From Bacteroidales bacterium UBA4331 (GTDB taxonomy: Bacteria; Bacteroidota; Bacteroidia; Bacteroidales; Paludibacteraceae), in the NCBI GenBank assembly GCA_002394395.1, contig DGTR01000031.1, forward strand, positions 79,933-103,262: a DNA stretch of 23,330 nt. Reading direction: 5' to 3'. Within the stretch, counting starts at the first letter, position 1. The number at the start of each line of letters is the position of its first letter. A program made the translations under genes and the position numbers. Shown here in pieces: positions 14,596 through 22,074 of this stretch. The notes beneath the pieces were generated by a model. That model had not been told where the DNA came from. It saw only the letters and a list, made by a program, of their open reading frames with translations, and did not search any database.

Positions 14596-15940
14596 CGCGG
14601 CGGGCTTCCAATTCATATTTCATCTGCTCCATCGTCTTGTTATCCAGATTATAGAACGCCATGACGATAGCGCACGAAGCATACAGCACGCCCGGAATGA
14701 CGCTCACCAAGAGTCGTATTCCCATCATCGCGCTGTCGGATTGCACATCGGCATTCGCTACGAAATGGGTCACAGAAAGCAGCCATCCTGCGGCAGCTGC
14801 ACCGATTGCCCAACCGAGTTTCTGCGCGAGCACAGAGGCAGAGAAACAGAGACCTGTTGTGCGTCTGTTGAACTTCCATTCTCCGTAATCTGCTACATCC
14901 GCCAGCATCGTCCATAAGAGCGGAACAGCCGGTGCGTACGCCATCTTCGCAAGGATATTAAAGGTATAAACCAGCGGTAAGTTATCGCCCGCGACGAAGA
15001 TGAGCGAGAAGAATATTCCCGACACGATGGACGACATGATATAGACTGCTTTATTGCCAAATCGTTTGGCAAGCGGTTTGGACGCCGGCAGAGCGACAAT
15101 CAGCGCCACGGTTCCGAGCACATTGAAGAGCTGTACGTTCTCCGCGTCGTGGATATAATACTTGAAGTAATAAGCAATCGCGGCATTCTGCATCGCAAAC
15201 ATGATAAACGATACGATACCCACACACGTCAAGACGATCCATGCCTTATTCATAAACAGGTACTTGAAATCTTTCAACACATTGCTGTCCTGCTTTTGAG
15301 GTTGCGGCACACGTTCTTTGGTCATCGCAAAAGCGATGAGGAAGAAAGCAATACTAAGCACGCCGAACAGAGCGACCGTATATTGGTATCCCTGCGCCTG
15401 ATTCACCACTCCGTCATTACCGATCGCACCAAGCCATTTGACGAGATACAGCGCTGCGCCGGTAACGATAAACTGACCGATATACGCTGCGATAAAACGA
15501 TAGGTATTCAGTCCCGCACGCTCGTTGGAATCATCCGTCATGACTGCAGAAAGCGAACTGTACGGCAGGTTCACAAACGCATAAGCCGTACGCAGCAACA
15601 GACAAGTGATGAGCGCATAAGCGAACTTACCGTTCAGACCGAACTCCGGCGTTGTGAACGCCAATACTGCCAGAATGGCGTATGGTACCGAACCGAACAA
15701 CAGATACGGGCGGAACTTACCCCAACGGCTGTTCGTACGGTCGGAGATAATACCCACCACCGGATCCATAATCGCATCCCAGATACTGCCGACAAACATG
15801 ATCACACCTGCCAAAGCCGGACTCAGACCATAGATGTCCGTATAGAAAATCAACAACCAGAAACCTACCAGGTCCCACACAAAATGGGACGCGGTATCAC
15901 CTAAACTGTAACCAAATTTCTCTCGAATAGATAGTTTCAT
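14582..15940 (-). CDS. GPH/MelB-family sugar:cation symporter (MFS superfamily)
   Basis: A 452-residue inner-membrane protein with about twelve hydrophobic segments. It carries the glycoside-pentoside-hexuronide symporter signatures: GYSLGDTASHFVWDL in helix 1, WDAIMDPVVGIISDRTNSRW and GKFRPYLL between helices 2 and 3, NLPYSSLSAVMTDD mid-protein, and DVADYGEWK before RTTGL in the second half. GPH carriers import small saccharides with Na+ or H+. Its position between exported glucanases and a cytoplasmic phosphorylase suggests uptake of laminaribiose or short beta-gluco-oligosaccharides; the substrate is inferred from context only. Its stop codon falls inside a 15-nt tandem repeat that fills the 19-nt gap to the phosphorylase gene. 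Confidence 0.93.
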   Translation of the reverse strand: MKLSIREKFGYSLGDTASHFVWDLVGFWLLIFYTDIYGLSPALAGVIMFVGSIWDAIMDPVVGIISDRTNSRWGKFRPYLLFGSVPYAILAVLAFTTPEFGLNGKFAYALITCLLLRTAYAFVNLPYSSLSAVMTDDSNERAGLNTYRFIAAYIGQFIVTGAALYLVKWLGAIGNDGVVNQAQGYQYTVALFGVLSIAFFLIAFAMTKERVPQPQKQDSNVLKDFKYLFMNKAWIVLTCVGIVSFIMFAMQNAAIAYYFKYYIHDAENVQLFNVLGTVALIVALPASKPLAKRFGNKAVYIMSSIVSGIFFSLIFVAGDNLPLVYTFNILAKMAYAPAVPLLWTMLADVADYGEWKFNRRTTGLCFSASVLAQKLGWAIGAAAAGWLLSVTHFVANADVQSDSAMMGIRLLVSVIPGVLYASCAIVMAFYNLDNKTMEQMKYELEARRVNSK

Positions 15941-15956
15941 CGCTTTCTACTTTTTT

Positions 15957-15978
15957 ATTACGTAATTACGTAATTACG
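15957..15978. repeat. 8-nt tandem repeat at the GH16/permease junction
   Basis: ATTACGTA in 2.75 copies. The TAA stop of the GH16 gene (15974-15976) lies in it, and it fills most of the 33-nt gap to the permease start. Confidence 0.8.
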
Positions 15979-16942
15979 AGTTCTTTTTAAACACGCGGAT
16001 ATAATCCACATACATCTTTACCGGCGTGCCGTCTGCTGGCAGCGCGGTTACTTTCTGGAACGAAGGATCATCTTCGGTAATCACCTCCGGATATTTCTCT
16101 GCTGCCGGCATCTGCGGGAAGAAACCGCCGACCGACAAGTTCAGCACCAGATAGAACGGATGGTTGAAATAATGTCCCGGTTCGTTCACTTCTTTGCCCC
16201 GCAGCGAGAGTTGGAAATACGGCTCTGTCTCGGGGAACTTATCCTGATCCAGATACATGGCTATCGAGTCCTCGCTCCAGATCAGCGTATAGAGATGAAA
16301 ATCTCCCTGCACCGGATAATCCGCCGTCTTGAACTGACCGAAATTAGGGTACGCACCGTCATTAAAACTCTCGCCCCAATGGCATGCACCATTGAAGAAT
16401 CGGTCCTGCGTGCCGTTCTCTATTCCCGTATGATGACCCATCTCGCAGATATCTATCTCGCCGCATTTGGGCCAAACGACTCTGCCTTCGGCTGCTAACT
16501 GCGCCGCACGTTTATCCACGTCATCGTTGTTACCGAGATTGGTGGCGAGGTTATTTCCTAACATCCAGAACGCCGGCCATAAGCCGTCCGCCGTATAAGG
16601 AAAAGCGATACGTGCTTCTACCTTTCCATACTCCACGGTCACTTTGTCGTGGGTGTTCAACCGCGCAGAGGAGCAAGGCCTGTTCTTATAGTTCTCCCGT
16701 TGCGCATTGAGTACCAGGCACGACTCGCCGGACAGAGGGTGTTTCTCTATCGTCACATTCTTCGGCGCATAGTACTGCAACTCCGCATTTCCTCCTCCGC
16801 GGGCGTTGTCCTCCACGTTCCAATAAGCGGTATTGAGCGTCTTGCCCTCAAACTCATCGGACCATACCAACCGCCATTCGCCGCGAGCGCATGAGGTGAG
16901 CACAAAGACCGCTATACTTAAAGATAAAAGCTTTTTCATCAT
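15974..16942 (-). CDS. GH16 endo-beta-1,3-glucanase lipoprotein, single domain
   Basis: A 322-residue lipoprotein with a short signal (MMKKLLSLSIAVFVLTSC, lipid Cys18) placed directly before the GH16 domain (about 22-320). The catalytic motif is GEIDICEMGHH: Glu162, Asp164 and Glu167. It shares GTQDRFFNGA and the WPAFW.LG region with the preceding CBM-GH16 gene, so the pair looks like a tandem duplication followed by loss or gain of modules. An insertion of about 20 residues (NNLATNLGNNDDVDKRAAQL) sits just before the catalytic strand. Two ATG codons are adjacent at the start and either could be used. The signal peptide carries one copy of the 24-nt repeat noted elsewhere, and the stop codon lies inside an 8-nt tandem repeat. 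Likely an endo-beta-1,3-glucanase at the surface or in the periplasm. Confidence 0.92.
   Translation of the reverse strand: MMKKLLSLSIAVFVLTSCARGEWRLVWSDEFEGKTLNTAYWNVEDNARGGGNAELQYYAPKNVTIEKHPLSGESCLVLNAQRENYKNRPCSSARLNTHDKVTVEYGKVEARIAFPYTADGLWPAFWMLGNNLATNLGNNDDVDKRAAQLAAEGRVVWPKCGEIDICEMGHHTGIENGTQDRFFNGACHWGESFNDGAYPNFGQFKTADYPVQGDFHLYTLIWSEDSIAMYLDQDKFPETEPYFQLSLRGKEVNEPGHYFNHPFYLVLNLSVGGFFPQMPAAEKYPEVITEDDPSFQKVTALPADGTPVKMYVDYIRVFKKNS
16907..16930. repeat. Single 24-nt repeat unit in the GH16 signal-peptide region
   Basis: GACCGCTATACTTAAAGATA followed by AAAG; same family as the GH30 and GH81 units. It encodes LLSLSIAV of the 322-residue GH16. Confidence 0.65.
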
Positions 16943-16946
16943 TTCA

Positions 16947-18464
16947 TCATTCTACTATTTGTCCCATTATGGTGTATATCCTTTCTCCGCGACGGATCAG
17001 AATCTGCCCGTTACGCAGTTCCTTCTCTCCCATAACCGGTAACCCGTCACCCATAACCGCTTCTATACCTTGCCATCCTCCTTCCGGCTCAATAGCATCG
17101 GAAGCCGACGGACAAGAGAACGTCTCCTTCACGTCACCTTTCTGATAGATACGTATCCAATCGATATACATCTTCCGCGGACCGTTAGCCAAGGCGGTGA
17201 TGCCGTTGATATTGAATATCCCCGGGAAGTTGCCGCCTACCGCCAGATTGGCAATCACGAAATTCGGTTTGCCGAACACCAACTGCCGGTTATAATCCGC
17301 ATCCTCATTGGGTTCCAAATCTGCATGGAAATAAGGCGTAGCCACATTATCCATATACATATCTATCGAAGTGGGTGTCCACTCCATGGAGACGATATGA
17401 AACGTATCTTGCAGCGAGTAGCTCCATGTAGCCTCCTGTGCTTCGCACCAATCGGCATTCCATGCTCTTCCGATATGCAAGGCTCCGTTGAAGAAACGAT
17501 CCTGCGTGCCTTTGGAGAAAGCGTTCTGATGTCCCATCTCAATGATATCCGTCTCGCCGCATTTAGGCCATCCCATTTGGTCTATATTCTCGCCCAACTG
17601 CCAGAACGCAGGCCAAAGTCCGTTGGCGGTGTTCGGAAACTTGATACGTGCTTCTATTTTACCGAAAGTATAATAGAGTTTATGCTTGCTATTTACGCGG
17701 CCGGAGGTGCATTGCTTACCTTGGTAATCCTCTTTGGTAGCGGTCAGAATGAGGCATTGCTTGCCGGTGGTCGGTTCTGCTCCCACGGAAACACCTTTCT
17801 GGCAGTAGTACTGCAACTCGTTATTGCCGCCGCCGTCGCCGTTGACCTCTATGTTCCACACCCCAGTATCCAGCGCCCCATCCGTGAAATCTTCATTCCA
17901 CACCAGGCTGTACTCACCCATCGGTTCAGGCACATCAGGTGTACACGCTGTATTAGGCGTGGTACGAGGAGTGGCATCATTCGAGAAAATAATATCGTCA
18001 ATATAAACCACAGCATCTTCCGTCAGGTTTTCTCTGTCCGCCATAAAGAACAAGAAATCCGCTTGTGCCTTATCGCTGATGTCGAACACGACATCCTGCC
18101 ATTGATTTGCCACAATAGTGTTCATCGGTAGTATATCCAAATTCTCTCCGTTGTCCGTCACCTTGAGATTAGGTTGATGACTGTTATTGCGATACATGAG
18201 TGCATGTACGTAGTTATATCCGGTCAACGATGAATTCATATGGGTCATCGCCCCCGACCAGTTGTCACACTCCGGCACACGGATAATCTGCAGACATTTA
18301 CAACTGAGATTCAAGCCCTCCTGATACGGATTATTCCCGATACTACTTCCACAAGAAACGGCGCCCCATTCGTTGGCTGTTCCTTCAAAATCATCAACAA
18401 TCACTTGCGCTTGTACTGCACATACGCACATAACTGCACATAAAAGAGAAATAGGCTGTTTCAT
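16947..18464 (-). CDS. Secreted GH16 beta-glucanase with N-terminal carbohydrate-binding-like domain and C-terminal sorting-like tail
   Basis: A 505-residue protein with an ordinary signal peptide (MKQPISLLCAVMCVCAVQA, no lipobox). Residues about 22-163 form a beta-sandwich starting VIVDDFEGTANEWG and ending VVYIDDIIFS, typical of a CBM4/11-like module. The GH16 domain spans about 184-441 with catalytic GETDIIEMGH: Glu304, Asp306 and Glu309. A roughly 65-residue extension follows, ending in a tail at 486-502 (GQILIRRGERIYTIMGQ) that is shared with the GH81 protein and the 530-residue protein to the left. That tail suggests a different export or anchoring route from the lipoproteins; this is inference. 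It is a close paralogue of the next GH16 (both have GTQDRFFNGA). The stop codon lies 4 nt before the next start. Confidence 0.9.
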   Translation of the reverse strand: MKQPISLLCAVMCVCAVQAQVIVDDFEGTANEWGAVSCGSSIGNNPYQEGLNLSCKCLQIIRVPECDNWSGAMTHMNSSLTGYNYVHALMYRNNSHQPNLKVTDNGENLDILPMNTIVANQWQDVVFDISDKAQADFLFFMADRENLTEDAVVYIDDIIFSNDATPRTTPNTACTPDVPEPMGEYSLVWNEDFTDGALDTGVWNIEVNGDGGGNNELQYYCQKGVSVGAEPTTGKQCLILTATKEDYQGKQCTSGRVNSKHKLYYTFGKIEARIKFPNTANGLWPAFWQLGENIDQMGWPKCGETDIIEMGHQNAFSKGTQDRFFNGALHIGRAWNADWCEAQEATWSYSLQDTFHIVSMEWTPTSIDMYMDNVATPYFHADLEPNEDADYNRQLVFGKPNFVIANLAVGGNFPGIFNINGITALANGPRKMYIDWIRIYQKGDVKETFSCPSASDAIEPEGGWQGIEAVMGDGLPVMGEKELRNGQILIRRGERIYTIMGQIVE

Positions 18465-18466
18465 TA

Positions 18467-19732
18467 TTAATTGATTTTGAATTGTACCAGATTAAATGCT
18501 CCCGCTCCTACTTCAATCCGTATCGAATGTTTTCCTGAGGTAACAGCCAAGGAGGCGACGGCATCCGAGAACGCGTCCATACTCCCTGTCTTGGGCATAT
18601 CAACTATGGTAGCTATCTGTCCATCCACATACACCAATGCGGTAGATTCTCGAACACTAGAATACCTCATCTCTATTGTCTTGGCGCCATTAGGAACAAC
18701 TACTTGATAATCCAACCATTCCTGCTCTCGTAAAATATAGATCATCATCCGTTGCATCGCATTTGAGTAGCGTATCTGTATCGCGTTGTTAGCCAAATGG
18801 ACATAATCGGTCGCACTCACACCTTCTTTGGCCTCCAACCATACCGTAGTATCCTGCGATGACAAAGCACAATAAATCTTTCCTGCATGGGTAAGCTCGG
18901 ACGGAGAATTATGCGTAAGCAACTGCATATACGGAGCCGACTCCACTTTGTTGTTAGTACGGGGGATAAACCAAGCGTACCGTCCCACCAATTCACACTG
19001 TTCAAGAAAATTAACCGCAGTACACATATAGTTCAATTGCGCTTCTACATCTCCAGGAACCGGATCCCATGCGCAAAATTCCGTCAACCACACAGGTTTG
19101 TTGTATTTCTTAAATTTATAAATGAAGTTTTTTAATGCTTCTGGAGAAGCCATATAACAATGCACCGCTATTGCTACTACGTCATCGACCGAGACACCCT
19201 CGCATGCAAAAAACTCATCCAACCATTTTATGGGATCATGATAACCTTCCAACGTACCATAATTCATCGCTGGCGAAACCAATAACAAATTATGAGCCTT
19301 TGCAAATTCCTTCAGTTGCGGCCATAATTCTGCAGCACGCTGCGGTGTCATGTTCGCCTGATCCTTTAAGTTCGGCTCATTAAAAGCTAACAGGTAGTTA
19401 CTATGAGGGTGCGACGCCGTATAATCTGCTATGCGTGATTTGTTATAGCCCGCATTCCAAGCCATGGGATAATACACTACGGAATCTAATGCAAACCATG
19501 TATCAACGGCATCACTTCCGGGTGCATTGCCCCAATTATAGTACCAACTGATATAGGGCGAGAGTAGCATTGCATCGTCCGTGCGGGTGAAATTGAATGC
19601 CACACCACGCTTAACACTACGATGCATCTGCTTATCACCTTTTGGCTCATTTTCAGGATTCGTCTGAGTAGTGCATCCTCCTAAAAAGAAGAGCAACAAT
19701 AATCCGATTATTCTGCCTCGTCCCGTTGCCAT
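18467..19732 (-). CDS. GH128-like endo-beta-1,3-glucanase lipoprotein with C-terminal CBM6-like domain
   Basis: A 421-residue lipoprotein: RGRIIGLLLLFFLGGC gives lipid Cys20. Residues about 40-290 match the Asl1/GH128 catalytic core, a small TIM barrel: RGVAFNF at strand 1, YLLAFNEPN with Glu119 as likely acid/base, and PVWLTEFCAWD with Glu218 as likely nucleophile. Residues about 300-421 look like a CBM6-type beta-sandwich (DYVHLANNAIQIRYSN near its start and GKHSIRIEVGAGAFNLVQFKI at its end). GH128 members are endo-beta-1,3-glucanases, which fits the flanking GH16 genes. The start at 19732 is supported by the complete signal peptide even though it lies inside the preceding GH16 gene (25-nt overlap). 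The next gene begins 2 nt after the stop codon. The CBM label is less certain than the catalytic one. Confidence 0.82.
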   Translation of the reverse strand: MATGRGRIIGLLLLFFLGGCTTQTNPENEPKGDKQMHRSVKRGVAFNFTRTDDAMLLSPYISWYYNWGNAPGSDAVDTWFALDSVVYYPMAWNAGYNKSRIADYTASHPHSNYLLAFNEPNLKDQANMTPQRAAELWPQLKEFAKAHNLLLVSPAMNYGTLEGYHDPIKWLDEFFACEGVSVDDVVAIAVHCYMASPEALKNFIYKFKKYNKPVWLTEFCAWDPVPGDVEAQLNYMCTAVNFLEQCELVGRYAWFIPRTNNKVESAPYMQLLTHNSPSELTHAGKIYCALSSQDTTVWLEAKEGVSATDYVHLANNAIQIRYSNAMQRMMIYILREQEWLDYQVVVPNGAKTIEMRYSSVRESTALVYVDGQIATIVDMPKTGSMDAFSDAVASLAVTSGKHSIRIEVGAGAFNLVQFKIN

Positions 19733-21006
19733 ACTTTAATCCAATCTACTTTCATCAACACCTCTCCCTGGTTAAAAATCGCATCGTCGATTCTGCCGCC
19801 CATAGTACCTCCTATGGCCAGATTGAGAATGATATAATGCGGTTCATTGAAGGGCCAGTACATTTTTTGGTTGACCACAGCTATATTCTCCTGCACTACA
19901 GCATACTCCACTCCATCAACACAGAAATGAATGGCATCACATCCGTTCTCTTCCTCTTGTGTCCATTCTATCCCATACACATGGAATTCATTCTCCATAC
20001 TATAGGGAGCTGTATAGCCTGCATGCCAATTGGTTCCTTTCGTTCCATTCTTATCTTGCGTATGTACCGCAAAGGAGGTAAATTCTGGACGTGAGCCGAC
20101 GTGCTCCACGATGTCTATCTCTCCGCATAGCGGCCACGATCCTCTATTTCCAAGCATCCAAAACGCGGGCCATGTACCCTGACCAGAGGGGAAAGAAATA
20201 CGTGCTTCTATCTTACCATATAGAAACTCTTTCTTGCCGCGCGAGTTAATACGCCCGGAAGTGTACGGTTTTCCGTTGTAGCCGTCATTGCGTAATTGCA
20301 GGATCAGATTCCCGTTTTCTACACGTAGATTTTCCGGTCTATCCAGATAATACTGAGACTCTTGATTACCTCCACCATTCCCATTTACTTCAACGGTCCA
20401 CGTTGTACGATCTAATTCGGAGCCATCGAACTCTTCCGTCCAAACCAATTGATAGGGTCCCCAATGATGCTTTACCGCCACATTGATGTTCTTGCTCTCC
20501 ATATCAGAACTAACCACAATAGTGGTTAAACCCGGAGAGACAGCCGTTACCATGCCATTCTGGTCCACTATCGCAATTTTTTCGTCTTTGGAAGACCATA
20601 CAACAGGTGTCCCGTAGGTATTCTTTGCAACAAGTTGTTCTTGCTCCCCTTTTTCCAAAGACAACAGGTATTTATTCACCGTCAAGGTCTGACCTGCTGT
20701 TCCGGATACATACACTGAGCATATAGCTTTACTGGTACCGACTTGCGCCGTAATGGTAGCAAATCCCACTCCTTCTCCACTGACGACTCCTTTGGATACT
20801 TTTGCAACCTCTTCATCACTACTACTCCATTCCACTGTACCGTTCACTTTGGTGGATAACCCCAACATCTGGACATCCCCCACGTTCATCTGAACCACAC
20901 TCGGCACCAAGGAAAAAGCCACTGCAGATTGTTCTTGATCCTGCGTCGGCTGGCAAGCCGTCATAAGGAGTGGAAAAATCATTATAAACAATATCGTTTT
21001 CTTCAT
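19708..21006 (-). CDS. GH16 endo-beta-1,3-glucanase (laminarinase type) lipoprotein with two Big_2 domains
   Basis: A 432-residue lipoprotein: lipobox LMTAC with lipid Cys18, two tandem Big_2 Ig-like domains (about 31-103 and 105-178), then a GH16 jelly-roll (about 183-428). The catalytic motif is GEIDIVEHVG: Glu296 as nucleophile, Asp298 and Glu301 as acid/base. This is the ExDxxE form of laminarinases rather than the ExDxE form of lichenases. Other GH16 marks are LVWTEEFDG at the start, ASP-rich substrate region WPAFWMLGN, and the final strand VDWIKVW. Expected activity is endo-cleavage of beta-1,3-glucan at the cell surface. The Ig domains resemble the one in the upstream binding protein and probably act as spacers. 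Its last 25 nt overlap the next gene, suggesting translational coupling. Confidence 0.92.
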   Translation of the reverse strand: MKKTILFIMIFPLLMTACQPTQDQEQSAVAFSLVPSVVQMNVGDVQMLGLSTKVNGTVEWSSSDEEVAKVSKGVVSGEGVGFATITAQVGTSKAICSVYVSGTAGQTLTVNKYLLSLEKGEQEQLVAKNTYGTPVVWSSKDEKIAIVDQNGMVTAVSPGLTTIVVSSDMESKNINVAVKHHWGPYQLVWTEEFDGSELDRTTWTVEVNGNGGGNQESQYYLDRPENLRVENGNLILQLRNDGYNGKPYTSGRINSRGKKEFLYGKIEARISFPSGQGTWPAFWMLGNRGSWPLCGEIDIVEHVGSRPEFTSFAVHTQDKNGTKGTNWHAGYTAPYSMENEFHVYGIEWTQEEENGCDAIHFCVDGVEYAVVQENIAVVNQKMYWPFNEPHYIILNLAIGGTMGGRIDDAIFNQGEVLMKVDWIKVWQRDEAE

Positions 21007-21016
21007 CTCTGTGAAA

Positions 21017-21052
21017 TTTTGGGGCTATGGGGGGACACTCAAGCCCCCCAAA
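21017..21052 (-). promoter_or_regulatory. GC-rich hairpin between the surface-binding gene and the first GH16
   Basis: Six G (21029-21034) pair with six C (21044-21049) around a 9-nt loop; an alternative outer pairing uses TTTTGGGG (21017-21024) with CCCCAAA (21046-21052). No long T run follows on the minus strand, so it is more likely a partial terminator or a 3'-end stabiliser that separates binding/transport genes from enzyme genes than a full stop. It occupies most of the 57-nt gap. Confidence 0.5.
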
Positions 21053-21063
21053 GCAATTATGTA

Positions 21064-22032
21064 TTATTTCTTATAGAAATAAACAGCATCGTAGTTCAGT
21101 TGCGCACCGGCAACACCTTGCGTCAGAAAAGACAGGTAATAAGCCGCTCCTGTTTCATCCGGTTTAATTTCCAGACCGGACAAAGCCTCAGCAAACTGCG
21201 ACATTGGAACGTCAAATTCATGCCAGTAACCATCACGTTTGAAATCACCGATCAGATTGGTTCCATCATAAACTTTTGAACCGACGCAGAAATGACAACC
21301 TTTCTGTTGTCCAAAGAAGTAGAACAAATGACCGTAACCATCAGTTGCACGCATACCGATATGGAAGAAGAACTTATCAGGTTCTGCATTGATAGCATCA
21401 ACCAAAGCCTGAATATCTGCTTGCGGAGCATCGTAGCCTCCACCGGCCCATCCACCGTTACCTACGACCATAGCCATATACTCTCCGTCTTCATTGTCAT
21501 AGAAGTTTCTTCCGGTCGGAGTAACCGTCTCGTAGGTACAGATTTCTGTTCCTTCAATAATCCAGTTCCAGAAATGCTTAGTCTGATCATCTACAGCGAA
21601 ATCAATAGCAATCTTGTCTCCCATCTTACCCCGAGTCGTCTCATCCACGAAAATAGGATAGTACGCAGAAGCCTCTTTGAGTTCATAAGAAGTCTTACCT
21701 TCCTCACCTTTACCAACCTGTACCGAACATATAGCACGCTGGCTACCGGCAGTAGCGATAATGGTGGTATTACCCTCAGCAACTGCTGTTACGAGACCAT
21801 TGCTAACCGTAGCAATTGCCGGGTGGAGAGAGATCCATTCAACGGCAGTGCCTGCAGGAGTTACTGTCGCTGTCAACAGAGCAGATTCGCCCTCTTTAAG
21901 TTGCAGAGCCGATTTGTCCAACGTGATAGAAACGTCAGTAGATGGAGCTTCCGCTTCGTTCTTCCCTTTGCAGCCAACCAGGCTTACTGCTGCTACAAAT
22001 ATAGCAGCTAGAAACAATTTGTTTGTTTTCAT
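21064..22032 (-). CDS. Surface glycan-binding lipoprotein with Big_2 Ig-like domain (SGBP, SusE position)
   Basis: A 322-residue lipoprotein: signal MKTNKLFLAAIFVAAVSLVG followed by lipid Cys21, then a basic/acidic linker (KGKNEAEAP) that resembles a surface-export tag. Residues about 33-106 form a Big_2 bacterial Ig-like domain (pattern ...VEWISLHPAIATVSNGLVTA...). Residues about 115-322 are an unassigned beta-rich domain with many Trp, Tyr and Phe residues (for example HFWNWIIEG, GNGGWAGGGY, GHLFYFFGQ) that would suit carbohydrate binding. No glycosidase motif is present. The slot directly after susD is where PULs usually encode the second surface glycan-binding protein, so that role is inferred from position and architecture. 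A GC-rich hairpin lies between this gene and the next. Confidence 0.8.
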   Translation of the reverse strand: MKTNKLFLAAIFVAAVSLVGCKGKNEAEAPSTDVSITLDKSALQLKEGESALLTATVTPAGTAVEWISLHPAIATVSNGLVTAVAEGNTTIIATAGSQRAICSVQVGKGEEGKTSYELKEASAYYPIFVDETTRGKMGDKIAIDFAVDDQTKHFWNWIIEGTEICTYETVTPTGRNFYDNEDGEYMAMVVGNGGWAGGGYDAPQADIQALVDAINAEPDKFFFHIGMRATDGYGHLFYFFGQQKGCHFCVGSKVYDGTNLIGDFKRDGYWHEFDVPMSQFAEALSGLEIKPDETGAAYYLSFLTQGVAGAQLNYDAVYFYKK

Positions 22033-22074
22033 AATCTTGTTGATTTAAAAATTGTTAATAAAAAGATTTGTTGA

